Of a stretch of 64,000 bases of DNA, positions 9,035 through 17,823 are shown piece after piece (the stretch's first letter is position 1; each line of letters begins with the position of its first letter). A program made the translations under genes and the position numbers. The notes beneath the pieces were generated by a model. That model was given only the letters and a program-made list of their open reading frames with translations, was not told the origin of the DNA and searched no databases. The DNA is from DASRAJ01 sp035638255 (GTDB taxonomy: Bacteria > Bacteroidota > Bacteroidia > Chitinophagales > UBA10324). The stretch covers positions 83,740 through 147,739 of the forward strand of contig DASRAJ010000029.1 of assembly GCA_035638255.1 (NCBI GenBank). The letters run 5' to 3'.

Positions 9035-9613
9035 TTAAGGATACGCTTTTTTTTGATTCTTTGTAACGCAGAGGTTCAAAATAAAATGTGCTACAAAAAA
9101 TAGAATAGTAATTCCCAAGCTGAATAAAATATTGCTAATAACCAAGTGTTTTAAAGCTATGAAAAGGTAAATTGTATTTACCATTGCAATGATTAACAAA
9201 ACTGGATTAACAAGACTCTTATATTTAGGCTTATCAATTTTTCTGGGTAGAGTTCTTATTTCGCTTTCATTAATCCCACTCGGTAATTTCTGATAAAAGT
9301 AATTTCTTATTCCGTTTACGGTTCTGGCATAAAGAACTGCTTCGTATTTTACTGTTATTGCAAACCAATAAAATAGAAAACCAATAATAGAGAGAACAAC
9401 CATTGAATACCAGAAGGTATTTATGTCTATAACTGAGTTATTTAAGGAAGTACTTGAATCCTCACGATAAAGTATTGAGAGTACAACTAATGGGACGGAA
9501 AAAAACAAAGTATAATACCGAAAGAAAAGGGCGAATTGCTTTTGAGATTCGAAGTGAGCCTTAGCAATATTTTCATACTCTTTAAGCAAAAAATTATCAA
9601 AAGAATCGTTCAT
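9035..9613 (-). CDS. Four-helix membrane protein, function unknown
   Basis: The protein has 192 residues. A charged N-terminal helix (residues 1-25) is followed by hydrophobic segments near 27-45, 68-90, 133-152 and 157-180. The loop VKYEAVLYARTVNGIRNYFYQKLPSG is cytosolic-looking and conserved in style. This topology resembles small SLATT-like or pore-type effectors that accompany nucleotide- or RNA-sensing defence genes, but I cannot assign a family. It is convergent with the radical SAM gene (26 bp apart). It lies 150 bp downstream of the HEPN gene on the same strand, so it could be the last gene of that unit. Confidence 0.6.
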   Translation of the reverse strand: MNDSFDNFLLKEYENIAKAHFESQKQFALFFRYYTLFFSVPLVVLSILYREDSSTSLNNSVIDINTFWYSMVVLSIIGFLFYWFAITVKYEAVLYARTVNGIRNYFYQKLPSGINESEIRTLPRKIDKPKYKSLVNPVLLIIAMVNTIYLFIALKHLVISNILFSLGITILFFVAHFILNLCVTKNQKKAYP

Positions 9614-9763
9614 CTTTTATTATTTAAATTTAGCTATCCTTAATTCATTTTTTTGTACTTTATTTTGGTAAAGGTAACAAGTTGTGAGTTAATTCGTCCG
9701 CCTAATTCAATGTTTATCAGCTCGACTCTCTATAAAGTATTCTCAAAGAAAGAAGGTTTATTG

Positions 9764-11299
9764 TCAGAATTTCATAGCATGATCTATAGTGTTGAGCACG
9801 ATGGGCAAAGTTTTCATTTTTGAAAAATCTTTTTTCTGTTCTTCATGATTAATCGCAAGGGATAAATAAATAATCGTTGCTCTCACGAGTTTTAAAAGCT
9901 TTAATGTTTTCGCTTCAAATTGAGATCGTGTTATTGTATAAGAAATGTCGTTACTCTCGTCATAAACTTTAGGTAGAAATTCAAAATCTGAAACGATTTT
10001 GAATGCTTTATGCTCAATATGATTTCTAATTATCGCAATTTCTCTTGCATCTGGTTCAATTACGGTCTCAAAACCTTGCTCGGTCTCATATAAATCTTTG
10101 CTTAACCAGAATAGTCCACGAAGCGCCCAATTGTCCGACTGAGCGAAAAAATTTCTGAGAGTTCTTTTTTCATAATTTTCATACCACAAAGATCGAAAGC
10201 TTACTCTTACTGGATTAATTCCGAGTTTTAAATAATCGTTAAGAAGGAATGCCGTTTTGTCAAGTATCGAATACGCTAATCGGAAGGACATTTTTATTTG
10301 TTCAATGTAGTAGGAATACCGAGCAGTTTCAAATGTTTCTAGAATTACAATGTCCGTATCTGAATAATGCGGCTTTGTACTGTGAGTAGAGTCAAAGTAT
10401 GAAAATCTCGCTGTTCCAAATTCTTGTTTAATCTGGTTGAACATTGTTATATAGATCGGTGGTTTTTTGATCTCAAAAATGAGATTGGGCAAATTCAAGC
10501 AATCATGACATGCAACGTTGTAATTGCCCAAATCATTAAGAGGATTTACGTAAAGTTTGTTTGCTAATGACCATAATCGATATGCTCTTAATCTTTTTTC
10601 TTTCCCAAGAGGATATTTATTAAGGTTTGGGATTTTATTTCTCAATTCTTCAGGTATTGCTGGTTCAAGATGATCATGTAGATGTCTGAAAAAAGAAGCA
10701 GCACCTGGTTCCAAATATTTTTCTAATTGGAGTGCTGAATCAAGGTAATGATAACTGAAGATGTTAAAAATGCTCCGATGACTCATATCAAATAGATAGT
10801 TTCCATAATAGTATAGCCCATTTCCCTTATTTGCCAGTGCCATAGGGAAATATGGAATAATTTCTAGCGTTCGTGTCCAATATTCCTGTGCCTCTACAAA
10901 TCTTCCGATGTAGGATAAAGTGTTTCCAAGATTAGTAAGTATTTGACATTTTCTATTCGGAATAGTTTGATCAAACCCGGGTAGTGAAATGGCTTTTCGC
11001 AGGTGAAAAATTTCCTCCGAAATTTCAGACAATTGAAAATTCCAAGTGTCATTTTTATCAGAATACTTTAATTTTTTTGTGTAATTCCAACCATTGGAAA
11101 GATCATAGTGATAAACTACTTTGTTTGCTTCACTTAATTTATCATAGTCAATTTGTTTCGCTAAAGCGAAGGCGTGTTCAATTCCACTAAGACTTGAACT
11201 ATCAAATGAAAGATCGAAAAGATTTCCAATGATGTCGATCTGTCCTCCCTCAGAGTAGGAGGTAAGATCAGTGATCTGGAGAAGAGATTTAAGCTCCAT
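9764..11299 (-). CDS. LA2681-type HEPN protein with TPR-like region
   Basis: This 511-residue protein has helical TPR-like repeats in its first half (for example NRKCQILTNLGNTLSYIGRFVEAQEYW, then PYFPMALANKGNGLYYYGNY). Its C-terminal region carries RNHIEH at residues 425-430, the Rx4H catalytic signature of HEPN ribonucleases. The layout matches my recollection of the LA2681-like HEPN family. HEPN effectors cleave RNA to stop phage growth or act as toxins. The gene begins 7 bp after the DUF3223 gene, so the two are co-transcribed and the DUF3223 protein is the obvious candidate regulator or sensor. Confidence 0.65.
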   Translation of the reverse strand: MELKSLLQITDLTSYSEGGQIDIIGNLFDLSFDSSSLSGIEHAFALAKQIDYDKLSEANKVVYHYDLSNGWNYTKKLKYSDKNDTWNFQLSEISEEIFHLRKAISLPGFDQTIPNRKCQILTNLGNTLSYIGRFVEAQEYWTRTLEIIPYFPMALANKGNGLYYYGNYLFDMSHRSIFNIFSYHYLDSALQLEKYLEPGAASFFRHLHDHLEPAIPEELRNKIPNLNKYPLGKEKRLRAYRLWSLANKLYVNPLNDLGNYNVACHDCLNLPNLIFEIKKPPIYITMFNQIKQEFGTARFSYFDSTHSTKPHYSDTDIVILETFETARYSYYIEQIKMSFRLAYSILDKTAFLLNDYLKLGINPVRVSFRSLWYENYEKRTLRNFFAQSDNWALRGLFWLSKDLYETEQGFETVIEPDAREIAIIRNHIEHKAFKIVSDFEFLPKVYDESNDISYTITRSQFEAKTLKLLKLVRATIIYLSLAINHEEQKKDFSKMKTLPIVLNTIDHAMKF

Positions 11300-11306
11300 A
11301 GTTTGT

Positions 11307-12095
11307 TCAAAAATTTATTTCGGCTTGATGGTCAAAGTTCTTCTTCTTTTGTGTGAGATTGCTTTGCTTACTTACTACACGAAGTTTTGCCACTTGGCGA
11401 TGGTAGACGGAAAATTCTTTTCTTAAAAGTTCGTCCTTGAACTGCTTCCGATATTCGTTATCACCAAAACCGATATATTCAATCTGAGCAGGGTTAACAT
11501 TTTTTATTGTGATAAAGTCTTCAACAATTTTGTTGAAAGTCATTGGAGGAGTGTGATCAACCGTTGCCTCAACATACTTGATTTTTACTCTCATTTTTTC
11601 ATCAAGAACACATCCCTCTTTATCAATCGTCTTGTTTTTGTAATTGACCAAATGCTGAATTATTTGATCCGCAATTGCGCTTCGAGCTGATAGCTTGAAT
11701 ATTTTAATCGGTTCTTGATGAGTATCATTGTCTATGCAATTTAGATAACTGAAATCTGTCTCTGTGCCATCAACTCGTACTATGTGAAAACATTTTGTTT
11801 TTTGCCATTGCGTATCAGTCCGGACAATAATATCCTTAATTCCTTTTCCAATTTTCTTTTCATATTCAGGATGTCCCTTCAAAAGTTCAGCGACAAATTC
11901 AAAATCAGACTTCTCAAGAGAATCTTTCACCTTGTACTTATTGAGAATCGCTTTAGTAAAAGTCTTTAGCTCTAGTTTAGTTTTGAAAATCTTTTCAGCA
12001 ATTTCAAATGTTGGTCTTTCCTTCATGGAAGAAATTGATTTTATTGCAATCATTTTTGGAATGAGTAAAGTAGAAAATGAATTGAATGTAGCCAT
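11307..12095 (-). CDS. DUF3223 / DCL-like protein
   Basis: The protein has 262 residues. The segment FTKAILNKYKV...FVAELLKGHPEYEKKIGKGIKDIIVR, followed by CFHIVRVDGTETDFSYLNCID, matches the DCL/DUF3223 domain known from plant plastid DCL proteins and some bacterial proteins, covering roughly residues 45-140. The rest (about 150-262) contains VDHTPPMTFNKIVEDFI and a Lys/Arg-rich end. In plants the domain acts in rRNA processing or RNA-polymerase V recruitment, so nucleic-acid binding is plausible. It is the first gene of a two- or three-gene unit with the HEPN protein. Confidence 0.6.
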   Translation of the reverse strand: MATFNSFSTLLIPKMIAIKSISSMKERPTFEIAEKIFKTKLELKTFTKAILNKYKVKDSLEKSDFEFVAELLKGHPEYEKKIGKGIKDIIVRTDTQWQKTKCFHIVRVDGTETDFSYLNCIDNDTHQEPIKIFKLSARSAIADQIIQHLVNYKNKTIDKEGCVLDEKMRVKIKYVEATVDHTPPMTFNKIVEDFITIKNVNPAQIEYIGFGDNEYRKQFKDELLRKEFSVYHRQVAKLRVVSKQSNLTQKKKNFDHQAEINF

Positions 12096-13179
12096 GAAAA
12101 TATTTCAACAGCGATAGTTGCATGCAGTATTTTCGTTGCAATCGCTAATACAAATGCTAAGGGGTGCAAATGCACTTCTTAGATTGATGTCTGTTCCGCT
12201 TCGCTCTACAGACAGTGAGTTATCGTGTTGATTTCATCCAAGCTGATACTACAGGTAAAGCGGTGTTCAGCTTCCTTGTTCAGCAAGAAAATGTGCCAAG
12301 CCATTGCAACACTTGTAATGATCTCAAAAGCTTGCAGCGGTCATTACAAGAGTTGCATGCCCTTCGCTGAACCGGGCACTGCGTGCTTCCGTTCAGTCTT
12401 CGGGTGCTGTCGCAGCTTGTCATATTTTCTGCAGTTCACTTCGTCAGCTTCACTGCAGGCTTTCTGTCCTTTGTGGAATATTCTTCATCACGGACTATAG
12501 TTATTTGAACCGCTCCATTTCGCAACCTCTCTCCATATAGCCCTGAATTCGGCTTGTATTACCTCTACAACGAGACACAGCGCTCATACAACCACGAATT
12601 CAACGTGCTATGCCTCCCATGCTCATTCCGCTTTATTGAAGTCCGTATTCCGAAAGATCCACAAAGTCCATCGCCTGCATCAATTGGCTCGCCTGCGACA
12701 CTCAGTCGGCTCCGTGCCTGACATGGTTTTTGTTCTCCGCATTGCTTGTCTCACACCAGGAGCAATCACACAAGCAGCTATCACCCAATGAACAAAAACA
12801 CACGCCAGGCACTGCGTGTTTTCAACATAGCTGTACATCGTCCTCCTACGTCGGACTAAAATGTACACCACCTCCTTCGTACTCGCAACGGCGAGCAGCA
12901 CAGCGACTGCAATGAACTATTGCATTCGCTTTTCCTCTCGCTTGCTGAAGGCTCTTTTACCTGCGCGTCTCTACTTCTAACTATTAAAATCACTTGAGAT
13001 GATTGTTATCCCTCATCTTGAAATTTGAATTCCATTTACTGAGAAGCGAAAGCGGACGAAACTTCAACAGAATTTGCCTATTGATATACTTACTACTGTT
13101 CTCACATTTTACATTATGTGATAAGAATGTGGAGAAGAAACATTTAGTAAAATTTATTTAATAGGTTGATTAATTTCTT
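12096..13179. other. Gene-free, hairpin-rich kilobase
   Basis: No credible protein is encoded: the open frames here are short, lack family features and lie in GC-richer, repeat-like sequence. The stretch is dense in stem-loops: TGTCTGT/ACAGACA at 12188-12214, a long one at 12302-12359, CTGCAGT/ACTGCAG at 12429-12458, and TTCTCACATT/AATGTGGAGAA at 13099-13136. The string GGCACTGCGTG occurs twice (about 12377 and 12819). Base composition and texture differ from both flanks. A structured RNA, an array of recombination-type sites or a decayed insertion are all possible. Confidence 0.5.
12302..12359. repeat. Long imperfect hairpin
   Basis: CATTGCAACACTTGTAATG (12302-12320) pairs with CATTACAAGAGTTGCATG (12342-12359), with one mismatch and one bulge around a 21-nt loop. 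There is no T-run after it, so it is not a simple terminator. Confidence 0.6.
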
Positions 13180-13521
13180 TCAAAATGCAATTTTTCTAAT
13201 TTGCCTGACCTCTATCTTTCCGTCTACCTGGTATATTGGACAGCCCATTGCTAACGAAATCGCGTTTTCTAAATCTGTTGCTTTAATAAAAATGAATCCG
13301 TTAATATTATTTTCCTTAGTAAAGGAGCTATCAGATATTATTTTATTCTTCCCGCTTATTTGTTTCCCAGTTGGCTCAATCGGTTCACCTAATATATAAG
13401 CATCATTATCTTTCAAGACTTTTATCCAGTCTAACCACTTTTGCAAATAATCCTGCATCTGTTGCGGAGATAGTTTCTTAAGCACTCCTTCTTCATGAAA
13501 AAAGTAAACGAACTTTTCCAT
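13180..13521 (-). CDS. YciI-like (YCII/DGPF) protein
   Basis: This 113-residue protein is of the YciI/DGPF dimeric alpha-beta barrel type. MEKFVYFFHEEGVLKKLSPQQMQDYLQKW gives the first strand and helix. GEPIEPTGKQISGKNKIISDSSFTKE...INGFIFIKATDLENAISLAMGCPIY is the usual second half. These proteins often sit beside ECF sigma factors or SRPBCC genes, and their reactions are mostly unknown. It lies 44 bp downstream of the SRPBCC cluster on the same strand and is probably co-transcribed with it. Confidence 0.75.
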   Translation of the reverse strand: MEKFVYFFHEEGVLKKLSPQQMQDYLQKWLDWIKVLKDNDAYILGEPIEPTGKQISGKNKIISDSSFTKENNINGFIFIKATDLENAISLAMGCPIYQVDGKIEVRQIRKIAF

Positions 13522-13565
13522 TCTTCAATTCCTAAGAATGCAGAGTGATAAGGTGAATTAATAAA

Positions 13566-14021
13566 TTATTTTATTCTTGTTTTTCCTTTATGAGGCGTGC
13601 CCTTTCCAGTGGTCATCAGAGTATGCAGACTGTTACCTACAAAAAGGTTCCAGCCCTTCTCACAATCTGCATAGCATTCCATCTTGGGGGTTAGTCCCAT
13701 GTGAGTCATATCAACCTTTACACCCTCTTTAGTTTTACTTATTTCCCAAACCACTCTCGTATCCTTCCATTCTTTTTTGTCGTTCATTGTGTGCAGAAAA
13801 CAGTCTGTTACATACCACACTATTTTTTTACTCTGTTCTAGTTCAGTGATTTTAAATTTTACCCATGTGTCGCGGGAATAGTAGGTAAACACATCATTTT
13901 TCTTTTCCGAGTTGCCATCAATGTCTTCACCCCACCATGCTTTGGGATTATTGATATGCTTCATAGCTTCTTCGGGGGTAATTTTTTCAGAAACACTAAT
14001 GTGATAATTTTTCTTTTCCAT
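13566..14021 (-). CDS. SRPBCC (AHSA1-like) protein, copy 3
   Basis: The protein has 151 residues. KNYHISVSEKITPEEAMKHINNPKAWWGEDIDG is the START/SRPBCC strand-helix-helix, followed by WVKFKITELEQSKKIVWYVTDC and a helical end, VDMTHMGLTPKMECYADCEKGWNLFVGNSL. SRPBCC folds bind hydrophobic ligands or act as HSP90 co-chaperone-like AHSA1 domains. It is the most diverged of three tandem paralogues; the start MEKKNY is shared with the other two. Confidence 0.75.
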   Translation of the reverse strand: MEKKNYHISVSEKITPEEAMKHINNPKAWWGEDIDGNSEKKNDVFTYYSRDTWVKFKITELEQSKKIVWYVTDCFLHTMNDKKEWKDTRVVWEISKTKEGVKVDMTHMGLTPKMECYADCEKGWNLFVGNSLHTLMTTGKGTPHKGKTRIK

Positions 14022-14047
14022 TATGATAAATTTCTTTGAATTAAAAT

Positions 14048-14506
14048 TTATTTGGAAGACTTTTGTTTATCTTCAAATGTAATTCCCTTGCCTTCGCTAA
14101 TTAATTTGAATAAACTTTCCTTAATATAACTGTCCCAACCTTTTGAACAGTCGTTGTAACATTCTATGCCAGGAACTATCCCAACATGAGTAAAATTTAT
14201 TTGTGTTGAATTTTCTTTCTGTGAAATTTCAAAAACCATTTTGGTATCCTTCCATTCTTTTTTATTATTAATCCAATGGAGGTTGCAGTCTGTAACTAAC
14301 CAAACAACTTTCTTGGCAGGAATCATTTCAACAATTTTGTGAGTTACAAAAGTTTCACCGAAGCGAACTGTAAAAACATCATTGAGTTTTTGTGAGTTGC
14401 CTTCTACACTTTCTGTCCACCATTTTGAAACAGCAGTGATGCAGTTGAAAACGTCTTTCGGAGATTTTGCGACTTCAATTGTTGTAGTGTAATTTTTCTT
14501 TTCCAT
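14048..14506 (-). CDS. SRPBCC (AHSA1-like) protein, copy 2
   Basis: This 152-residue protein's first 27 residues are nearly identical to those of the neighbouring copy 1, and VVWLVTDCNLHWINNKKEWKD is also shared. The C-terminal helix carries GIECYNDCSKGWDSYIKESL. It lies 26 bp from copy 3 and 22 bp from copy 1, in an evident operon. Tandem duplication is the simplest explanation. The ligand is unknown. Confidence 0.75.
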   Translation of the reverse strand: MEKKNYTTTIEVAKSPKDVFNCITAVSKWWTESVEGNSQKLNDVFTVRFGETFVTHKIVEMIPAKKVVWLVTDCNLHWINNKKEWKDTKMVFEISQKENSTQINFTHVGIVPGIECYNDCSKGWDSYIKESLFKLISEGKGITFEDKQKSSK

Positions 14507-14528
14507 ATCCTTACTTTGTTTTAATAAT

Positions 14529-14963
14529 TTATATCGCTTTACCAGTGGTTATAAAGTTGAACAGCCAGTCTTTAATGATCATATTCCAGCCCTGCTCACA
14601 CTTTGCATAACATTCCTTTTCAGGCACAAGTCCTTCGTGTGTAAAGTGAAGCACGGTTTTATCACCTTTAGTGGTTATCTCAAAAATCATTTTGGTATTT
14701 GTCCATTCATTCTTGTCCTTTTCAATCCAATTTAGTTTACTGTCTGTAACAAGCCACACAACTTTTTTATCAGGCACAACCTCAACAAGTTTATGTTTTG
14801 AATAATGCCTATCGCCAAACCTGATTATAAATTCATCATTCAGTTTTGTGCTGCTGCCTTCAAATTCTTTTGACCACCATTTTGAAACATTATTGATGCA
14901 GTTGAAAACGTCTTTCGGAGATTTTGCGACTTCAATTGTTGTAGTGTAATTTTTCTTTTCCAT
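14529..14963 (-). CDS. SRPBCC (AHSA1-like) protein, copy 1
   Basis: This 144-residue protein is the first of the three tandem copies. MEKKNYTTTIEVAKSPKDVF is the SRPBCC N-terminal strand. Trp pairs (SKWW) and VPDKKVVWLVTDSKL are family-typical, as is the C-terminal KECYAKCEQGWNMIIKDWL. Its coding sequence starts almost identically to copy 2 at the DNA level, which points to a recent duplication. Confidence 0.75.
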   Translation of the reverse strand: MEKKNYTTTIEVAKSPKDVFNCINNVSKWWSKEFEGSSTKLNDEFIIRFGDRHYSKHKLVEVVPDKKVVWLVTDSKLNWIEKDKNEWTNTKMIFEITTKGDKTVLHFTHEGLVPEKECYAKCEQGWNMIIKDWLFNFITTGKAI

Positions 14964-15023
14964 TTTTATTTAAATTATGTTTAATAATAATTATGCACTT
15001 TATAGTATAGCGTATTTTTTTGT

Positions 15024-15479
15024 CTATTGAAATCCTTTATTGGCTCCTTCTTTTACCTTGGTAACATTTGGTCCATCTCCCAAGCCCTCATAAAAGGAGA
15101 GGTCCTCATTTATTCCGACTAATCTCCAGCATTGTCCACCTGGGGCTTGAAAGTAGAGGTGAGAGTCTGGCACTTCAAGTTTCGTGACACCGAAATCAAG
15201 AATTTTCTTTGTTAATTCCTCCACATTGTCTGACTTGATTTCAAGCCACATCGCTCTTGCAGTTCGTAAGAACTCGCTTTCATCAGGAACATCTCCATAA
15301 AGAAAGCCGATGAAGTTTTCTCCCAAACGAAGGAAGTCCCTCTCATCTTCTTCTTTTGTGATTTTGCCTCCAAGGACATCACAATAAAATTTACGAATGC
15401 TGTCGCGGTCTTTGCGCGGAACTATAACTGACGAATGATTTCCAAAAATTACTTTTGGTGTTATTGCTTTATTTTCCAT
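15024..15479 (-). CDS. VOC-family (glyoxalase-fold) protein
   Basis: This 151-residue protein has a single vicinal-oxygen-chelate unit: HSSVIVPRKDRDSIRKFYCDVLGGKITKEEDERDFLRLGENFIGFLY, then ARAMWLEIKSDNVEELTKKILDFGV, then LYFQAPGGQCWRLVG. The fold covers glyoxalases, dioxygenases and resistance proteins; no specific substrate can be read. It is on the same strand as the SRPBCC genes and 60 bp upstream of them. Confidence 0.75.
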   Translation of the reverse strand: MENKAITPKVIFGNHSSVIVPRKDRDSIRKFYCDVLGGKITKEEDERDFLRLGENFIGFLYGDVPDESEFLRTARAMWLEIKSDNVEELTKKILDFGVTKLEVPDSHLYFQAPGGQCWRLVGINEDLSFYEGLGDGPNVTKVKEGANKGFQ

Positions 15480-15520
15480 TTTGATTTTGTTTTAATTGTT
15501 TATTAAATGTGAATTTGTAA

Positions 15521-15757
15521 TTATTGAGTTTTCCTTTGCGGCAGTATATCCTGCAATTTAATACGACAAGCTTTTATTATGTCTCTTGCAATTTCAAAAT
15601 GATTTTCTTCGCAAGTAGATTCTATTGTAAGTATTTTATCGGGGTGGAACAAATTAATGTGAAGATAGCCGTCAGGAAAAAGAGGTTTAAGAATAGCAAG
15701 CAATGTATTTGCTTCTTCTTCCGTCTGTATTGTTGTTTTGAATTTTACAATTTTCAT
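15521..15757 (-). CDS. Small hypothetical protein
   Basis: The protein has 78 residues. MKIVKFKTTIQTEEEANTLLAILKPLFPDGYLHINLFHPDKILTIES looks like a ferredoxin-like beta-alpha-beta fold, similar in feel to small copper- or metal-binding or regulatory domains, but without a metal motif. The start overlaps the stop of the NTF2-like gene by four bases, so translation is coupled. I cannot assign a function. Confidence 0.6.
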   Translation of the reverse strand: MKIVKFKTTIQTEEEANTLLAILKPLFPDGYLHINLFHPDKILTIESTCEENHFEIARDIIKACRIKLQDILPQRKTQ

Positions 15758-16233
15758 TTGCTGCCCCAGAATTCGTTTTCCTTATTTATATCTGATGTAA
15801 AAACTTTAACGCTTGTTACCAAGCTATCCTTAATCGTAAGGAAGTAAATGTTGGTAACGCTTAAAATTCTTCCTATCGGTTGTACTGCCGTGATATTCAC
15901 AAAACATGAAACATCATTTCCGTTAAAAGCTATTGTCCAGTTTGTATCAATTGAAAAAGTTGTCGCAGAGAGTTCTGAAATTCTGCTGAACATCTGAATA
16001 ATCTCATTTGCATTTTTCTTTATTCCTGAAATGCGATTGCTGCCCGGTTGCGACCATTGAGCATCTGACCTGAATATTTTTTTAAAAGCAATAGTGTCTT
16101 TTGTTCTAATGGCTTGTAAAAATGTTTTTGTAATAGAAGAATAATTATTTACTAAATCCTTCGCGGTTGATTCTTGAGCATCAGTCGTTCTGCTTATGAT
16201 TAGCATTAAAAAAATTAAACTCACTATTTTCAT
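15754..16233 (-). CDS. Secreted NTF2/SnoaL-like protein
   Basis: This 159-residue protein has a signal peptide (MKIVSLIFLMLIISRTTDAQ, cleavage near residue 20). A cone-like NTF2 fold follows: VNNYSSITKTFLQAIRTKDTIAFKKIFRSDAQWSQPG, IIQMFSRISEL, WTIAFNGNDVSCFVNITAV, VTNIYFLTIKDSLVTSVKVF. Proteins of this type are periplasmic ligand-binding or enzyme-like domains of unknown substrate. It is co-transcribed with the 78-residue protein (ATGA overlap). Confidence 0.65.
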   Translation of the reverse strand: MKIVSLIFLMLIISRTTDAQESTAKDLVNNYSSITKTFLQAIRTKDTIAFKKIFRSDAQWSQPGSNRISGIKKNANEIIQMFSRISELSATTFSIDTNWTIAFNGNDVSCFVNITAVQPIGRILSVTNIYFLTIKDSLVTSVKVFTSDINKENEFWGSK

Positions 16234-16257
16234 TTTACTTTGAGAATTTAAGAACCG

Positions 16258-16629
16258 TTATTCCGGAGAGTGAAAACCAATTTTGTTCCCTTCGGTATCA
16301 ATGAAAAGAGCAATAAAGCCAAAATCGCCATTCGCAGCTTTGTGCATTGTGATTTTGCCACCTGCTTTTTCTACTCTTGATAATGGTTTTGATAAATCAG
16401 CGCCACCACTTAAATATACAAGCGAACCTGTTTTTGACGGCTTATATCCTTTGCCTTCAACGATTGCACCTCCACCACCGGCTTCAACCATTTCGTGAGG
16501 AAACATTCCCCACTTGCCTCTTGGAGTTGGCACTAATTCAATTTTTACTTTGAGAACTGTTTCGTAAAACTTTTTTGCTCTTGCAAAATCTGTTACAGGA
16601 ATTTCAATCCATGTGATTGCGTTTGTCAT
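16258..16629 (-). CDS. VOC-family protein
   Basis: This 123-residue VOC protein belongs to the 'glyoxalase-like, YdcJ/PhnB-type' short group. AITWIEIPVTDFARAKKFYETVLKVKIEL opens the fold, GGAIVEGKGYKPSKTGSLVYL forms the middle and GDFGFIALFIDTEGNKIGFHSPE closes it. It is the promoter-proximal gene of the minus-strand small-enzyme cluster and is divergent from the GlxA-type regulator (122 bp between starts), which may control it. Confidence 0.8.
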   Translation of the reverse strand: MTNAITWIEIPVTDFARAKKFYETVLKVKIELVPTPRGKWGMFPHEMVEAGGGGAIVEGKGYKPSKTGSLVYLSGGADLSKPLSRVEKAGGKITMHKAANGDFGFIALFIDTEGNKIGFHSPE

Positions 16630-16751
16630 TTTGCTTACTTTATGGTTGTGTCTAAAAACATGGGGACAATATTAGTGTCGCAAAGTGGAAAAGGAGGTTG
16701 GTGCAGGCGACAACCTTGGGGGTGTAATGCGACAACACCCTTTTTTTATAT

Positions 16752-17756
16752 TTGCTTCAAAATTCATTTGCGATGAAGCATATTTCAATTCTTGTTCCCG
16801 AAGGGGAAATGACTTTTAGCAGTGTGATTGGCACTTATGAAGTGTTTACAAAGTTGAATGGCTACCTCGTAAGAATGGGTAAGAAATCTGCTTTTAAAAT
16901 TCAGTTGGTAGGAAATAAAAAGAAATTGAGTTTACATGATGGATTGATTTCTGTTCAGCCGAACATTAGTTTTAAGCAAGTGAAGAAAACGGATTTGATA
17001 ATTATTCCTGCTATTCCACCGAATCAAAAAGCGGTGAAAGAGAACAAGGTTTTTGCATCATGGATTGTTGAACAATATAAGCACGGTGCGGAAGTGGCAA
17101 GTATTTGCACGGGTGCTTTTTTATTGGCTTCAACTGGTTTGCTGGATGGAAAAAGTTGTTCAACTCATTGGAATGCTGCTGAATCATTCAGACAACTATT
17201 TCCGAAAGTGAATTTGGTTACTGAAAAATTGATTACGGATGAACATGGTATTTATACTAATGGCGGTGCGTTTTCTTTTTTAAATCTATTGGTGCATTTG
17301 GTGGAAAAATATTGTGGCAGAGAGGTTGCAATTTACTGTTCAAAGTTTGCAGAAATTGATATTGACAGAAATTGTCAATCACCTTTCAGTATTTTTCTTG
17401 GTCAGAAAAGCCATGCTGATGAACCTGTGAAAATTGCACAACATTTTATTGAGAATAATGTAACGGAAAAAATATCGGTGGATGATCTTTCAGAGAAGCT
17501 CAGTTTGAGTAAGCGAAATTTTGAAAGGCGTTTTAAAAAAGCAACCGGCAATACACCTATTGACTACGTTCAACGAGCGAAAATCGAATATGCTAAAAAG
17601 AATCTTGAAACGGGCAGAAAGAATGTGAATGATGTTATGTATGAAGTAGGTTATTCTGATCGAAAGGCATTCAGAAATACTTTTAAAAAGATTACGGGAT
17701 TATTGCCGCTTCAATACCGGAATAAGTATAATAAGGAAGCTGCTGTTGTCGGTTAA
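16752..17756 (+). CDS. GlxA-family AraC-type transcriptional regulator
   Basis: This 334-residue protein has two domains. The N-terminal DJ-1/PfpI-like domain (about 1-190) contains VASICTGAFLLASTGLLDGKSCSTHWN, the nucleophile-elbow region with Cys. The C-terminal AraC double helix-turn-helix (about 225-325) runs LSEKLSLSKRNFERRFKKATGNTPIDYVQRAKIEYAKKNLE...VMYEVGYSDRKAFRNTFKKITGLLP. The ATG used gives a MKHISILVPEG start at 16773, and the in-frame leftmost start is 16752. The divergent VOC/SRPBCC cluster is the likely target. Confidence 0.85.
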   Translation: MLQNSFAMKHISILVPEGEMTFSSVIGTYEVFTKLNGYLVRMGKKSAFKIQLVGNKKKLSLHDGLISVQPNISFKQVKKTDLIIIPAIPPNQKAVKENKVFASWIVEQYKHGAEVASICTGAFLLASTGLLDGKSCSTHWNAAESFRQLFPKVNLVTEKLITDEHGIYTNGGAFSFLNLLVHLVEKYCGREVAIYCSKFAEIDIDRNCQSPFSIFLGQKSHADEPVKIAQHFIENNVTEKISVDDLSEKLSLSKRNFERRFKKATGNTPIDYVQRAKIEYAKKNLETGRKNVNDVMYEVGYSDRKAFRNTFKKITGLLPLQYRNKYNKEAAVVG

Positions 17757-17823
17757 TAAATTGTGCGCCATTACGGAAAAACAAAATTGCGGTGAGCAGA
17801 AAATGCTCTCTTAAAATCCCTCC

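Noticed and set aside
12225..12915. Open reading frames of 61-91 codons on both strands in the gene-free kilobase
   Set aside because: No family features, odd composition, overlapping both strands within repeat-like, hairpin-rich sequence.
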